Assembly (NCBI RefSeq): GCF_006838285.1
Contig: NZ_CP038228.1
Coordinates: 310,001 to 374,000, forward strand
Source of the DNA: Xanthomonas translucens pv. cerealis
GTDB lineage: Bacteria; Pseudomonadota; Gammaproteobacteria; Xanthomonadales; Xanthomonadaceae
Reading direction: 5' to 3'
DNA: 64,000 nucleotides
A program made the translations under genes and the position numbers. Shown here piece after piece: positions 35,587 through 48,451 of this stretch. The notes under the pieces were generated by a model. It worked only from the letters and a program-made list of their open reading frames with translations. It was not told the DNA's origin and ran no database searches. Position 1 is the first letter of the stretch. Each line of letters starts with the position of its first letter.

Positions 35587-35972
35587 CAGCTGTACTCCCC
35601 GTCCAGCCATCCCCAGGCGGACACGCTCTGCATGGTATCGGTTTCCGCGGCGGCTGGCATCCGTGCCCCTGGCACAAAGCCGTCACCCGGTAGCAGGGGG
35701 GGGGGGGATTCTGTCGAAGTGACGCTGAGCGTCACTTTGCGACCTATTCCGGCACAGGGGAAGGCCCGTCGCAGATATCTTCTTTGCTCCTATCCGAGGG
35801 CATTCCATGAGGCATCATGCGCTCCGGGGAGCAGAGGGCGCGCGTGGGGAAGTTGGCACGCGGCCTGCTTGCATCACCCGCACGTGGCGCTCTGCCGCGC
35901 GGCGCTCGAGGGGTAGCAAGCTCCGCGGGCCGAGTGTCTGCCAACTTACACACCATCTCTAGGGGATTCACT
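35587..35972. other. Divergent pilC-pilA intergenic region
   Basis: The 386 bases contain a run of G residues at about 35697-35707, a sigma-54-type promoter for pilA at 35853-35870, and the pilA ribosome binding site (AGGGG, about 35961-35965). No gene is present. pilC probably has its own promoter in the right-hand half of the spacer, which I cannot place. Confidence 0.6.
35853..35870 (+). promoter_or_regulatory. Sigma-54 (RpoN) promoter of pilA
   Basis: TTGGCACGCGGCCTGCTT matches the -24/-12 consensus TGGCACG-N4-TTGCW with one mismatch in the -12 element (CTGCT) and correct spacing. It lies about 100 bases before the pilA ATG. pilA promoters in Pseudomonas and Xanthomonas depend on RpoN with PilR as activator, and pilR-pilS are encoded 4 kb downstream here. 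Confidence 0.75.
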
Positions 35973-36410
35973 ATGAAGAAGCAACAGGGCTTTACCCTGA
36001 TCGAACTGATGATCGTCATTGCGATCATTGCCATTTTGGCCGCCATTGCGCTGCCGATGTACCAGGACTATGTTGCCAAGTCACAGGTTTCGGCTGGTTT
36101 GGCCGAAATTACTCCTGGAAAAGTACAGGCTGAAACCCGTATCGCCGAGGGTAAGGCTGTTACGACGGCTCAGGCAGATGTTGGTCTGCAGTCCAGCACA
36201 AGTCGTTGTGATATCGCAGTAAGTGTTGATCCGAGTGGCGCGGCTACGCTGACTTGCACCCTTAAGGGCAATGCTCAGATCAATGGTCAGACCATTCAGT
36301 GGACGCGTGCGGCTGATACTGCAAATGGCAACACTGGTGTTTGGACCTGCACTACTGCTGTCGTGGAGAAGTTGCGTCCTGCAACTTGTGGTGCTACACC
36401 GAAAACCTAA
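35973..36410 (+). CDS. pilA: Major type IV pilin PilA
   Basis: The 145-residue prepilin has the short leader MKKQQG followed by [20 protein letters not shown], the cleavage site and N-terminal helix recognised by PilD. Two Cys near the C-terminus (VWTCTTAVV and [10 protein letters not shown]) can form the D-region disulfide, and another pair (SRCDIAV, LTCTLKG) lies in the middle. Expression is probably from the sigma-54 promoter upstream, and transcription ends at the hairpin at 36430-36461. There is a single pilin gene here, between pilC and pilB. Confidence 0.95.
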   Translation: MKKQQGFTLIELMIVIAIIAILAAIALPMYQDYVAKSQVSAGLAEITPGKVQAETRIAEGKAVTTAQADVGLQSSTSRCDIAVSVDPSGAATLTCTLKGNAQINGQTIQWTRAADTANGNTGVWTCTTAVVEKLRPATCGATPKT

Positions 36411-36429
36411 ATCTTAGTAAGTGTTGCAA

Positions 36430-36461
36430 AGGCCCGCCTTCTGGCGGGCTTTTGCTTTTTT
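36430..36461 (+). terminator. Rho-independent terminator of pilA
   Basis: GCCCGCC (36432-36438) pairs with GGCGGGC (36443-36449) across TTCT, followed by TTTTGCTTTTTT. It starts 20 bases after the pilA stop and would separate pilA from pilB transcription. Confidence 0.93.
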
Positions 36462-36518
36462 GAAAGGAGTTCTTTGGAACAAAGTGTACAGAGTAAATAT
36501 CCGTTTGAACTCCGCTGT

Positions 36519-37085
36519 TCAAGCGGTCGCCGATTTCTTCCGTCGCCCCGATGGCTGGACACACACCCGGCGATTCAGCGTTCGCGCTGCCATGGCTTGA
36601 AAGCACGGATGGCCGAGCGCGCGTTCCTGTTGAACATGCAGGCGAATGGCGTGCAACTATTCGCCGGTGACGCCTTGATTCAGCCACTGGCGATAGCTGG
36701 TGGCTCGGCCTGCCGGGTCGGCGCCGAGTGCAAGATAGGCCGGACGCGGCGAAAGGGTGGGGTTGGCTGCGATTCGCAGGCTGAAACGCGCGCTGGACCA
36801 CTGGTCATCCTCTGCCGCAGTGGTCATGGCGGCCCGGACGGGATTGAGTTCGATGTAGCGATGAACCCTCAGCAGGTAGCGCTCCAAATCGACGATGCAG
36901 GACTTGAAGCGTCCTTCCCACAAGGTGCCGGTACGCCCATGCTTGCGATTGAATACCGGCCCATAGCGCTGCCCCAGTCACCGCATCGCAGCAGATAGCC
37001 GCCCAGGTGCCGGTGGCGTCAGCAGCAACTGCACGTGGTTGTGGCCGAGCGCGTATCGAACGTTGAACCTGCCTCCCAGGTTGCC
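36519..37085 (-). pseudogene. REP-associated tyrosine transposase (RAYT) remnant
   Basis: Read on the minus strand in one frame the region gives YALGHNHVQLLLTPPAPG, then LGQRYGPVFNRKHGRTGTLW, EGRFKSCIVD, RYIELNPVRAAM and a C-terminal tail ALGHPCFQAMAARTLNRRV, all typical of RAYT (Y1 transposase family, HxH in HNHVQ in place of NHVH). Two in-frame stops interrupt it: TGA at 36978-36980 (probably from a Trp codon) and TAG at 36657-36659. The N-terminal third is missing or scrambled. It is antisense to and between pilA and pilB. RAYTs mobilise the REP palindromes, copies of which are scattered through this window. Confidence 0.8.
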
Positions 37086-37149
37086 GTTCCCGCGGGACGT
37101 GCAGGAACGACCGATGCGTTATTCTTGCCCGGGTAGCCTAGGGGGCCAT

Positions 37150-38886
<1,737 letters not shown>

Positions 38887-38895
38887 GTGCGGGCG

Positions 38896-39513
38896 TCAGC
38901 GAAATTCCGGATCGGCTTCTTGCGGATTGATCTGGTCGATGCATGCGTCGAACACCGTCTGCAGCGGAACATGATCGCAGCGGACGGCTGCAATGCAGGC
39001 TTGTACCCATTGGGTCGCGTCGATGCGTCGCCATGCAACGGCTAGTCCGTTGAGCAGCAGCTAGTGCTCGAAAAATAGGCGCTGGGTGCGTCCGTTGCCT
39101 TCCCGGAATGGATGCACCATGTTCAATTCGCCGTAGAACTCGGCGATCAGGTGGATATGTTCGGGACGGGAGAGTGAGCCAAGATCGGTTGCATCGAGCG
39201 CACTCAGCAAGCGGTTGGTTTCAGGTTCGATACGGGCGCTGTTGCAGAATCTTGTCGTGCCCTTGGCGATGTCCACGGTTCTGAGCGTGCCTGCCCATTC
39301 ATAGACTTCGTCGAACAATTGGCGATGCAGGCTGCATAGGTACGCGAGATCGAACGGTGGTGCGTCGATCTCTATGGTTTCGAGCGCAGTGGCAGCAAAA
39401 GCTGCTTCGGCTGCTTGCAATGTGTCCGGGTCGATGATGTTCAGCTTGTTTCTTAGAACACCGGTGCCGGGGTAGCAGGCAGGGTCGTCCGAAACCGCGT
39501 ACTTGCTGCTCAT
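38896..39513 (-). pseudogene. Fic/DOC-family protein with an in-frame amber stop
   Basis: The active frame from 39513 has 150 residues and includes the Fic core: VYEWAGTLRTVDIAKG, then the catalytic motif HPFREGNGRTQR (HxFxxGNGRxxR). A TAG at 39061-39063 stops it just after LFFEH. The same frame continues for 54 codons as clearly coding sequence (LLLNGLAVAWRRIDATQWVQ, then ending DPEFR) to a TGA at 38896-38898, the normal Fic C-terminal helices. Fic enzymes transfer AMP to protein hydroxyls. The motif is complete, but the protein loses its last helices. A small YhfG-like partner gene overlaps upstream by four bases. Confidence 0.82.
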
Positions 39514-39692
39514 CCGCGCAGCGAGGTCACCAGGTATTTCTTGCGCAGCGCGTCCTTACTGGGCAAGGGGGCAAGATTGTCCATCGCCGTGGCGGTGGTC
39601 TTGATGCCTTCCAGCCGCTGGCTGGCGGCGAAATTTTCCCGGCGGGTCGCGTGGTAGTGCAGAACGAGCGTCTCGCGCTTGAGCTTTTTCAT
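39510..39692 (-). CDS. YhfG-like small partner (antitoxin) of the Fic protein
   Basis: The 60-residue protein begins MKKLKRETLVLHYHATRREN and contains FAASQRLEGIKTT, matching the YhfG pattern (MKKL...NFxASxRLEG), the small protein encoded directly before fic in enterobacteria. Such class I partners carry a short helix that inhibits Fic. The stop overlaps the fic start by four bases, so they are coupled. The canonical inhibitory motif (S/T)xxxE(G/N) is loosely represented by SQRLEG. The unit sits between pilB and pilR as a small insertion. Confidence 0.75.
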   Translation of the reverse strand: MKKLKRETLVLHYHATRRENFAASQRLEGIKTTATAMDNLAPLPSKDALRKKYLVTSLRG

Positions 39693-39880
39693 GGCTGTTC
39701 CCTTCGGTGCCGTGCTTGCTCATTATACCGGACTGGGCAATGGGCCGGGATTCGGCCTTTGGCATTGGCGATTCGCAAGAGCGGAGCAGCGGCTCTTCGT
39801 TCTGGCCTTGATCCGAATTTTTTACTTGGGCCGAATTCATGGGCGGGAATCTCAATCCCGATTCCCCATTTCTGGCGTTT

Positions 39881-41263
<1,383 letters not shown>

Positions 41264-41336
41264 GTGCGGAAAAGAGAGCCAAGATGCGAGTGGGTGCCAC
41301 ATCATCGACGTGGCAGGGTCTTTGGTGACGTGCGTT

Positions 41337-43010
41337 TCAACCCGAGAGCATGGTGTGCGGGCCGGGCAAGGTCACGCGGAAGCAGGCGCCGCCGGCCGGC
41401 ACCGGGACGTATTCCAGGCGTGCCTGGTTGGCCCGGCACAGTTCGCGGGCGATATACAGGCCCAGCCCGGTGCCGTGCTCGGAGGTGGTGAAGAACGGGC
41501 GGAACAGCTGCGCGGCCACCGCTTCGGGAATGCCGGGGCCGCGGTCCATGACATCGACGATGGCATTGCGTTCCTGCATCGCCACGCGCAGCCGCACCCG
41601 CGCCGGTTCCTCCATCACCCGGCCGTACTTGAGCGCGTTGTGCACTAGCGCGCTGAGGATCTGGTGCAGGTGCTTGGGATCGACCAGCGCGTGCACCGGC
41701 TGCGGGGCCAGGATGGCTTCCAGGCTGTCGGTCTCGATCGACAGGGTCTGCCGGTATTCCAGCACGAAGCGGCGCACGAACACGCCCATGTCCAGGTTCT
41801 CCGGATTGGAGCGCTCGCGCCGGGCCAGCCCCAGCACGCTCTCGACGATGCCGTTGGTGCGTTGGCACTGCATGTGGATGATCTGCAGCAGGCGGCGGTC
41901 GGCGTCGCCGATCGCCGGCGACTCCTCGAGCAGCTGCGAGGCGTAGCTGATCGCGGCCAGGGGGTTGCGGATCTCATGCGCCAGGCTGGCCGAGAAGCGG
42001 CCCAGCGCCGACAGGGTCAGCGATTCGGCGCGCCGCGACACCACCGTCGCATCGTCCAGGAACACCAGGGTCAGGTCGCCTTCCCTCAGCAACCGGGCGA
42101 AGCGCGGCTGCACCTCGGGCTGGTCCGGCGACAGCTGCAGCGGGGTTTCTTCGTGGTTCCAGCCGTTGCGCCAGCGTTGCAGCCGCTTGCCCAGCTCCGG
42201 CGCGGCACTGAGCAGGTTCAGGCGGCCGCTGGCGCTGTTGCCGTCGGCGTCGCCGAGCAGTACCGAAGCGGCCTCGTTGGCCAGGGTGACGCGGTTCTGC
42301 GCATCCACCACCAGCACCCCGGTGCGCATGCGGCGGATGATCAGCTCGTTGATTTCGTAGAGATTGGCCACTTCGGCGCCGCGCCGGTCGGCCAGCCTCT
42401 GGCTGCTGCGCGCGCGCTGCCCGATCTGGTGGCAGATGTAGGCCACCGCCAGGTAGCTGGTGGCGAACATCGCCAGTTCGGCCAGGCTGCGGGTGCTCTC
42501 GCCGCCGTCCAGCGAGGTCCACAGGTATTCCAGCAGGGTCGCCGCGCTGGCGCTCAGGGCGACGCCGAGGCCGTAGTGCAGCGGCAGCAGCATCGCCGCG
42601 GCGGCGACGTTGAACAGCAGCATCATCGCGATGCCTGCGCTGGCCGCCGGCAGCGCGTGCGCGGCCAGGGTGGCCGCGGCGATGTCCGCGGTCGCGCTGC
42701 AGAATACGATCGGGATCAGGTGGCGTTCATTGCGCCCCCACAGCAGCAGCAGTAGCGCCACCAGAAGGTAGGCGCCGGCCAGCCCGACCGCCAATTGCGG
42801 GAACCGCGGCTCGCCGACCAGCACGCTCAACGGGCTGAACACCAGCGCGGCGATCAGCCCGGCCACCAGCACCCGGTACAGCGCGAAGAAATACAACTCG
42901 CGGCGCGGGATGGACTCGATGCGATCAATGAGCGAGGCGCTTGTGGTCAAGCCGGACTCCAGCCAGGCGACGGACGGCGCGAGTATAGGGCGCGCGTCGT
43001 GGAATGCCAT
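41337..43010 (-). CDS. pilS: Sensor histidine kinase PilS
   Basis: I chose the ATG at 43010 ([20 protein letters not shown]), giving 557 residues. Six hydrophobic segments lie in the first 220 residues (for example [19 protein letters not shown] and [18 protein letters not shown]). A PAS-like part follows (about 240-310, [17 protein letters not shown]), then the phospho-accepting His in [19 protein letters not shown] and the ATPase motifs [19 protein letters not shown] and [10 protein letters not shown]. PilS senses pilin levels in the membrane and controls PilR. The gene is 73 bases upstream of pilR and divergent from sucC. Confidence 0.92.
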   Translation of the reverse strand: MAFHDARPILAPSVAWLESGLTTSASLIDRIESIPRRELYFFALYRVLVAGLIAALVFSPLSVLVGEPRFPQLAVGLAGAYLLVALLLLLWGRNERHLIPIVFCSATADIAAATLAAHALPAASAGIAMMLLFNVAAAAMLLPLHYGLGVALSASAATLLEYLWTSLDGGESTRSLAELAMFATSYLAVAYICHQIGQRARSSQRLADRRGAEVANLYEINELIIRRMRTGVLVVDAQNRVTLANEAASVLLGDADGNSASGRLNLLSAAPELGKRLQRWRNGWNHEETPLQLSPDQPEVQPRFARLLREGDLTLVFLDDATVVSRRAESLTLSALGRFSASLAHEIRNPLAAISYASQLLEESPAIGDADRRLLQIIHMQCQRTNGIVESVLGLARRERSNPENLDMGVFVRRFVLEYRQTLSIETDSLEAILAPQPVHALVDPKHLHQILSALVHNALKYGRVMEEPARVRLRVAMQERNAIVDVMDRGPGIPEAVAAQLFRPFFTTSEHGTGLGLYIARELCRANQARLEYVPVPAGGACFRVTLPGPHTMLSG

Positions 43011-43191
43011 GGCAGGGGCGCGATCGGGGCGTTGGCACCCTGCTGGAGGCGCCGTTTTGCGGGCGCCGGAACGGCGCTTTTGCGCCGCCGCCCAGGGTCG
43101 GCCACAATATGCGGCCCGTCCGTACCATTCAGGCCCACATTCAACGGCCCGGATCGCTGCGCGACGGTCGTTCCTTTTCCCACGGTGACGC

Positions 43192-44355
<1,164 letters not shown>

Positions 44356-44378
44356 ACCCACGAGACTAGGAAGAATTC

Positions 44379-45251
44379 ATGTCTGTTTTGATCAACAAGA
44401 AGACGAAAGTCATCGTGCAGGGCTTTACCGGCCAGCAGGGGACTTTCCACGCGACCCAGATGGTCGAGTACGGCACCCAGGTGGTCGGCGGCGTGACCCC
44501 GGGCAAGGGCGGCACCACCCACATCGACCTGCCGGTGTTCAACACCGTGCGCGAAGCGGTCGACGCCACCGGCGCCGACGCGTCGGTGATCTACGTGCCG
44601 CCGCCGTTCGCGGCCGACGCGATCCTGGAAGCGGCCTCGGCCGGCATCAAGGTCATCGTCTGCATCACCGAAGGCATCCCGGTGCTGGACATGCTGCGGG
44701 TCAAGAACGTGCTGAAGTCGCACCCGGACGTGACCCTGATCGGGCCGAACTGCCCCGGCGTGATCACCCCCGGCGAGTGCAAGATCGGCATCATGCCTGG
44801 CCACATCCACATGCCGGGCAAGATCGGCATCGTGTCGCGTTCGGGCACGCTGACCTATGAAGCCGTGAAGCAGACCACCGCCGCCGGCCTGGGCCAGTCC
44901 ACTGTCATCGGCATCGGCGGCGACCCGATCAACGGCCTGAACTTCGTCGACTGCCTCAAGCTGTTCAACGAAGACCCGCAAACCCAGGGCATCATCATGG
45001 TCGGCGAGATCGGCGGCGACGCCGAGGAAGCCGGTGCCGAGTACATCAAGGCCCACGTCAAGAAGCCGGTGGTCGGCTTCATTGCCGGCGCCTCGGCCCC
45101 TCCGGGCAAGCGTATGGGCCATGCCGGTGCGATCGCTTCGGGCGGTTCGGGCACCGCCGCCGGCAAGTTCGCGGCGATGGAAGCCGCTGGCGTCAAGACC
45201 GTGCGTTCTCCGGGCGATCTGGGTGCGGCGATCGCGTCGCTGGTGAAGTAA
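44379..45251 (+). CDS. sucD: Succinyl-CoA synthetase alpha subunit
   Basis: The 290-residue subunit carries the CoA-binding part ([20 protein letters not shown]) and the phospho-histidine in [40 protein letters not shown] is the family signature. It forms the operon with sucC and is followed by a strong terminator at 45340-45366. Confidence 0.97.
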   Translation: MSVLINKKTKVIVQGFTGQQGTFHATQMVEYGTQVVGGVTPGKGGTTHIDLPVFNTVREAVDATGADASVIYVPPPFAADAILEAASAGIKVIVCITEGIPVLDMLRVKNVLKSHPDVTLIGPNCPGVITPGECKIGIMPGHIHMPGKIGIVSRSGTLTYEAVKQTTAAGLGQSTVIGIGGDPINGLNFVDCLKLFNEDPQTQGIIMVGEIGGDAEEAGAEYIKAHVKKPVVGFIAGASAPPGKRMGHAGAIASGGSGTAAGKFAAMEAAGVKTVRSPGDLGAAIASLVK

Positions 45252-45339
45252 GCAACGCGCGGTCCGGTGTGCGGCGCGTCCGTGCCGCATGCGGGGGCCG
45301 TGCGCTGGCGGCCATGGTTGCCACCAGCGAGCGTCGAAT

Positions 45340-45366
45340 CGGGCCCCGCGAAAGCGGGGCCTTTTT
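45340..45366 (+). terminator. Rho-independent terminator of sucCD
   Basis: GCCCCGC and GCGGGGC pair across a GAAA tetraloop and are followed by CTTTTTCG. It lies about 90 bases after the sucD stop. Confidence 0.92.
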
Positions 45367-45800
45367 CGTGGCGCCGCCGTTGGACGCGCGCGTCTGCGCG
45401 GATGCCGGCACAGTGCGTCGCCACTGACATCGGCTTGCACAAGAAGCAGCGTAGCGATTGTCGCTGGATGCCCTGTGGGAGGGACCTCAGTTCCGACAGA
45501 TTCCGAAGCCAGTCCCTGAGAGGCTACGCGTCGCGGCTGAAATTCCGCAATGCGTTTGCCGCCCGCAGCGAGTGCTTGTACGGGAGTCCATTCGTCCCTG
45601 CGCGGCCGCCATTGATCACTGCGGCGTTCGTTCCGGGCCACAGGCCGGCGGGCTTCCCCCGATACTCGCCGCCACTTCTGACGATGGCAGGGAGCGGCAC
45701 CGGTGGGCAGCAGATGGCGGGCAGCGGTATGCGGTGCGGGACTGGCGCTCGGCGCTGGCGGGATCTGCGCGGCGGCGCCGCGCGACTGGTCCAGCTAGGC
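45367..45800. other. Spacer with a REP-like unit and no gene
   Basis: About 430 bases between the sucCD terminator and the dehydrogenase remnant hold a REP-like element (GTGGGAGGGACCTCAGTTCC, about 45475-45494). The longer open frames are Arg- and Pro-rich shadows. I see nothing else. Confidence 0.5.
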
Positions 45801-46065
45801 AGCTCGATCGGCGACAACCGCGATGCCAATTCGCTGGTGGCGCTGGAACTGCACAGCGGGCGCCGGGTGTGGGCGCAGCAACTGGTGCATCACGACCTGT
45901 GGGACGCCAAGCTGCCGGCGGGCTGCCATGCCACGCCCTCGGTCTATGCGGTGGGCGGCAAGCAATATGTGGGGATCGCCGCCGGCGGCCGCGAGGGCAT
46001 GGAGGCGCTGGGCGAGACGTGGTCGCCTATACGCTCGATGGCCAGGGCAAGGAGGTGGTTCCAGC
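45800..46065 (+). pseudogene. Remnant of a PQQ-dependent dehydrogenase, internally deleted and frameshifted
   Basis: In the plus strand SLVALELHSGRRVWAQQLVH, then HDLWDAKLPAG, matches the blade with the W-motif and HDLWD of glucose-type PQQ dehydrogenases. The next residues, VYAVGGKQYVGIAAGG, belong to the extreme C-terminal blade (compare YTVNGKQYIVAAIGG in the gene at 62868). The middle of the protein is therefore gone. The end, VVAYTLDGQGKEV, is in another frame after a shift near 46,015. The remnant is too short to function. Confidence 0.75.
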
Positions 46066-46217
46066 ACGCCGTGCCGGACAGCTGCCGGCTGGCGTCCCTG
46101 CGCCGCGTGCCAGCACGCCCCGCGACTCTCACGCCCCGCGACTCTTTAGTGGAGGTCGAATATTTTCGCGTTTTGCCGCCGCAACGCATTTTCGTGCCAT
46201 TCTTGACGCGAATGAGG

Positions 46218-48073
46218 TCAGTCTGGGTTGGTTCCAAGAAAATCGCTAAGCTTTTCCTTGGCCTTCATCGCCGTCTTCAGTGCCCAGTCCACGTAGCTTT
46301 GCGAACCCATTGGGAGTTCAGCAGTACGGATCGGATCTGTCTCGCGCGGTGCATTGATGTAGGCCTCACGATAGGTCTCACGAATCGGTAAGCGTTTATT
46401 AAGAGTGACGGGGTTTCTGCTTGTGGACACCCGGATCTCGTCATAGTCATTGATCAGTCCGGCATTCTGGAGCGTTCCAATCAAGTCCCCAAGGCCAGCC
46501 ACTTCATCATGCAAGTGAGGATTTTCCGCCTCCTTTCTGATATATATCACGTCGGCTCCGGAATCATGCGCCAGCCAGGCCGACAATTCTTTGTTGTCAT
46601 GCAGGATTTTTGCTAAATTTTTCATGTTGATGTTTTTGTCGACGGAGCATGCGTGCTTGAATTTAATGTCTTTCAGTTTTCCGGGTGTCGCAGTCCCCGC
46701 GTGTTTCTTCAGCAATTCCCATGGATTCAAGGTGTTGTCGTTTTCTTTGAATACTTCAATGGCGTGTTTTTCTTGCCCGTCTTTTCGGTAATGCGTCGAT
46801 GTCGGCCTGGTGTCTTGCACGGAGAAGAAGGGTCCGCCAATTTGCGTGGCCAGAACCTCGCCGTCAGAAGCATCAAAGGATACTCGCAGCCGGGGTAAAT
46901 CTATTTCCCCAGTCGACGTCTGCTCAGGTGACACTGAAGGGGGGGCTGATGGCCCTTCCCAACGACAACGAGCTGCCGTTTGCTCTGTGGATTTCGATCA
47001 TCCACGCTCGAGGCTGCACGGAATAATAGATATTTCGGGCCAAGCTCATGGCAGTCGACCGTCGTCGCCAATTTTACCGACCCGATTTCGCCAATCGGCC
47101 GGGGGATTTTTGAATTCGGGTAGCAAACATTCAATCTATCTATTTCTTCCGGGTGGGCGGGGCTTTCCTCTTCGGTATGTACCGAAAATTGCCACAGTTC
47201 CAATTTGCTGGTGGGGAGATCCATGGCAGCAGGGCTTCCATGGGGCTTTTGAGGTTTGTTGCTTGCATATGCAGCATGGCTTTCTACGTTGTAATCGTGA
47301 TAGGGTCCCGCTGTATTCAAGGGGTCCATGTCCACCGGAAAGCCCCATTCTGTCGATCCATCCAGTGTGGGAAGTACGCCGTCACGGCAAAGATTTCTAT
47401 AATTATTCTGTTTTTGTTCGAAATAAGTGCCGACCTTTTTCAGAGGCCCGGAATGCTGTGGCGCGTCTAACTCGCGATCCAATGTATACGCCCTCGGGCG
47501 CGAAATTCCCCACACTGAAACGTGTGATCGAGTGAATTCGTCGGGAAGCAGGTCGCGATTCATCAAAAAATTATCCGTCGGATATGCATCTTTATGGGAT
47601 ATTTTTGCTGGAACTCTTTGCGATAATATGGGGAGTTCGTAGCTGATGTTGCTGCTGTTCAAATGCTGCGCGAGCATTTCCGGGTCGATTTGCGCTGGGG
47701 ACTGGCGAACAAAATATGCAATGAGATTGTTTTGATCATCAACCCGATGACCGCCGGACCTCAGGAGTGTCATAATAGGCACAACCTCCCTGTTGGAGGT
47801 TTTCTTGAGGGGTCTTGCCGCTGTTTTATCTTCCGCATCCGCTGCGGAACGCTTGCCGAGAACGCTGCTCGGCGCTGCGGACGACGTCGAAGCTCCGCCA
47901 TGCGGCCGCATCCCTGGACGGCGAGGCAACGCTGCAAGGGCCGGATTGATCGTCTGAGCCTGCTGATGAGGCGTTATATGCACCGTCGATTCGCTTGACG
48001 AAGCAGACGATTCCTCCTCCTGGATCCAATCGGTTGACAGTGAATGCGAGCTAGTTTCACTTGAAACTTTCAT
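46218..48073 (-). CDS. Type III effector candidate, split by a frameshift in a 7-base homopolymer
   Basis: The upstream frame starts at 48073 and runs 390 residues to a stop at 46901; a second frame continues from about 46,938 to 46,218 (238 residues). They overlap at a run of seven G (plus strand 46939-46945), so one base of slippage would restore a protein of about 616 residues. The first 60 residues are Ser/Thr/Gln-rich (SSETSSHSLSTDWIQEEESS), like type III signals. Residues about 72-92 resemble a bipartite nuclear localisation signal (KRSAADAEDKTAARPLKK). Mid-protein and C-terminal parts are soluble and match no family I know. A perfect PIP box with spaced -10 lies upstream, which makes HrpX control and type III delivery likely. 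Its base composition is more AT-rich than its neighbours. Confidence 0.7.
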
Positions 48074-48451
48074 GGTTTGGATCTCCTTGAAAATTTTGCT
48101 GCAAATGATCGCGGAGGCAAGACGCGCTCACGCGCATAATAATGAGTGGCGTGACAAGTGCGTTTCCGCCCACGAAGTCGTGATCGACAAGGCGAACGGA
48201 AATCGGCGCCGCTCCCATCCGCCTCGGCCCGCCGCGGCCCAGGCGTTGTGGTCTTGCCTCGACTGCGCCCGCCTGCGGCGCATTGGCGTAGGGCCGCGGA
48301 TCGTCGGCCGCGGCGCGGCGCGGCGCGGCGCTACACTGCGCATTGCTGTCGTGCGGATGTGCCGGCTCCGCTGCTGCCGGCGCCATGCCGTCGGCAGCGA
48401 GCCTTCGCGCGCGCGGCATGTCGTCCCTTTCCCGTTCCTGCAAGGTCGTCC
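48074..48451. other. Divergent intergenic region between the effector candidate and nadE
   Basis: The 378 bases contain the effector promoter (PIP box and -10) in the left part and presumably the nadE promoter on the right, where GC content is very high (GCGGCGCG repeats around 48310). No gene is visible. Confidence 0.6.
48136..48196 (-). promoter_or_regulatory. PIP box with -10 element (HrpX-regulated promoter)
   Basis: On the minus strand TTCGC (48192-48196) and TTCGT (48172-48176) are separated by exactly 15 bases, fitting TTCGB-N15-TTCGB. Exactly 30 bases further is TATTAT (48136-48141), fitting YANNNT at the required 30-32 base spacing. The -10 is about 63 bases upstream of the effector candidate start. 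All three spacings agree with the HrpX regulon definition in Xanthomonas. Confidence 0.88.
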
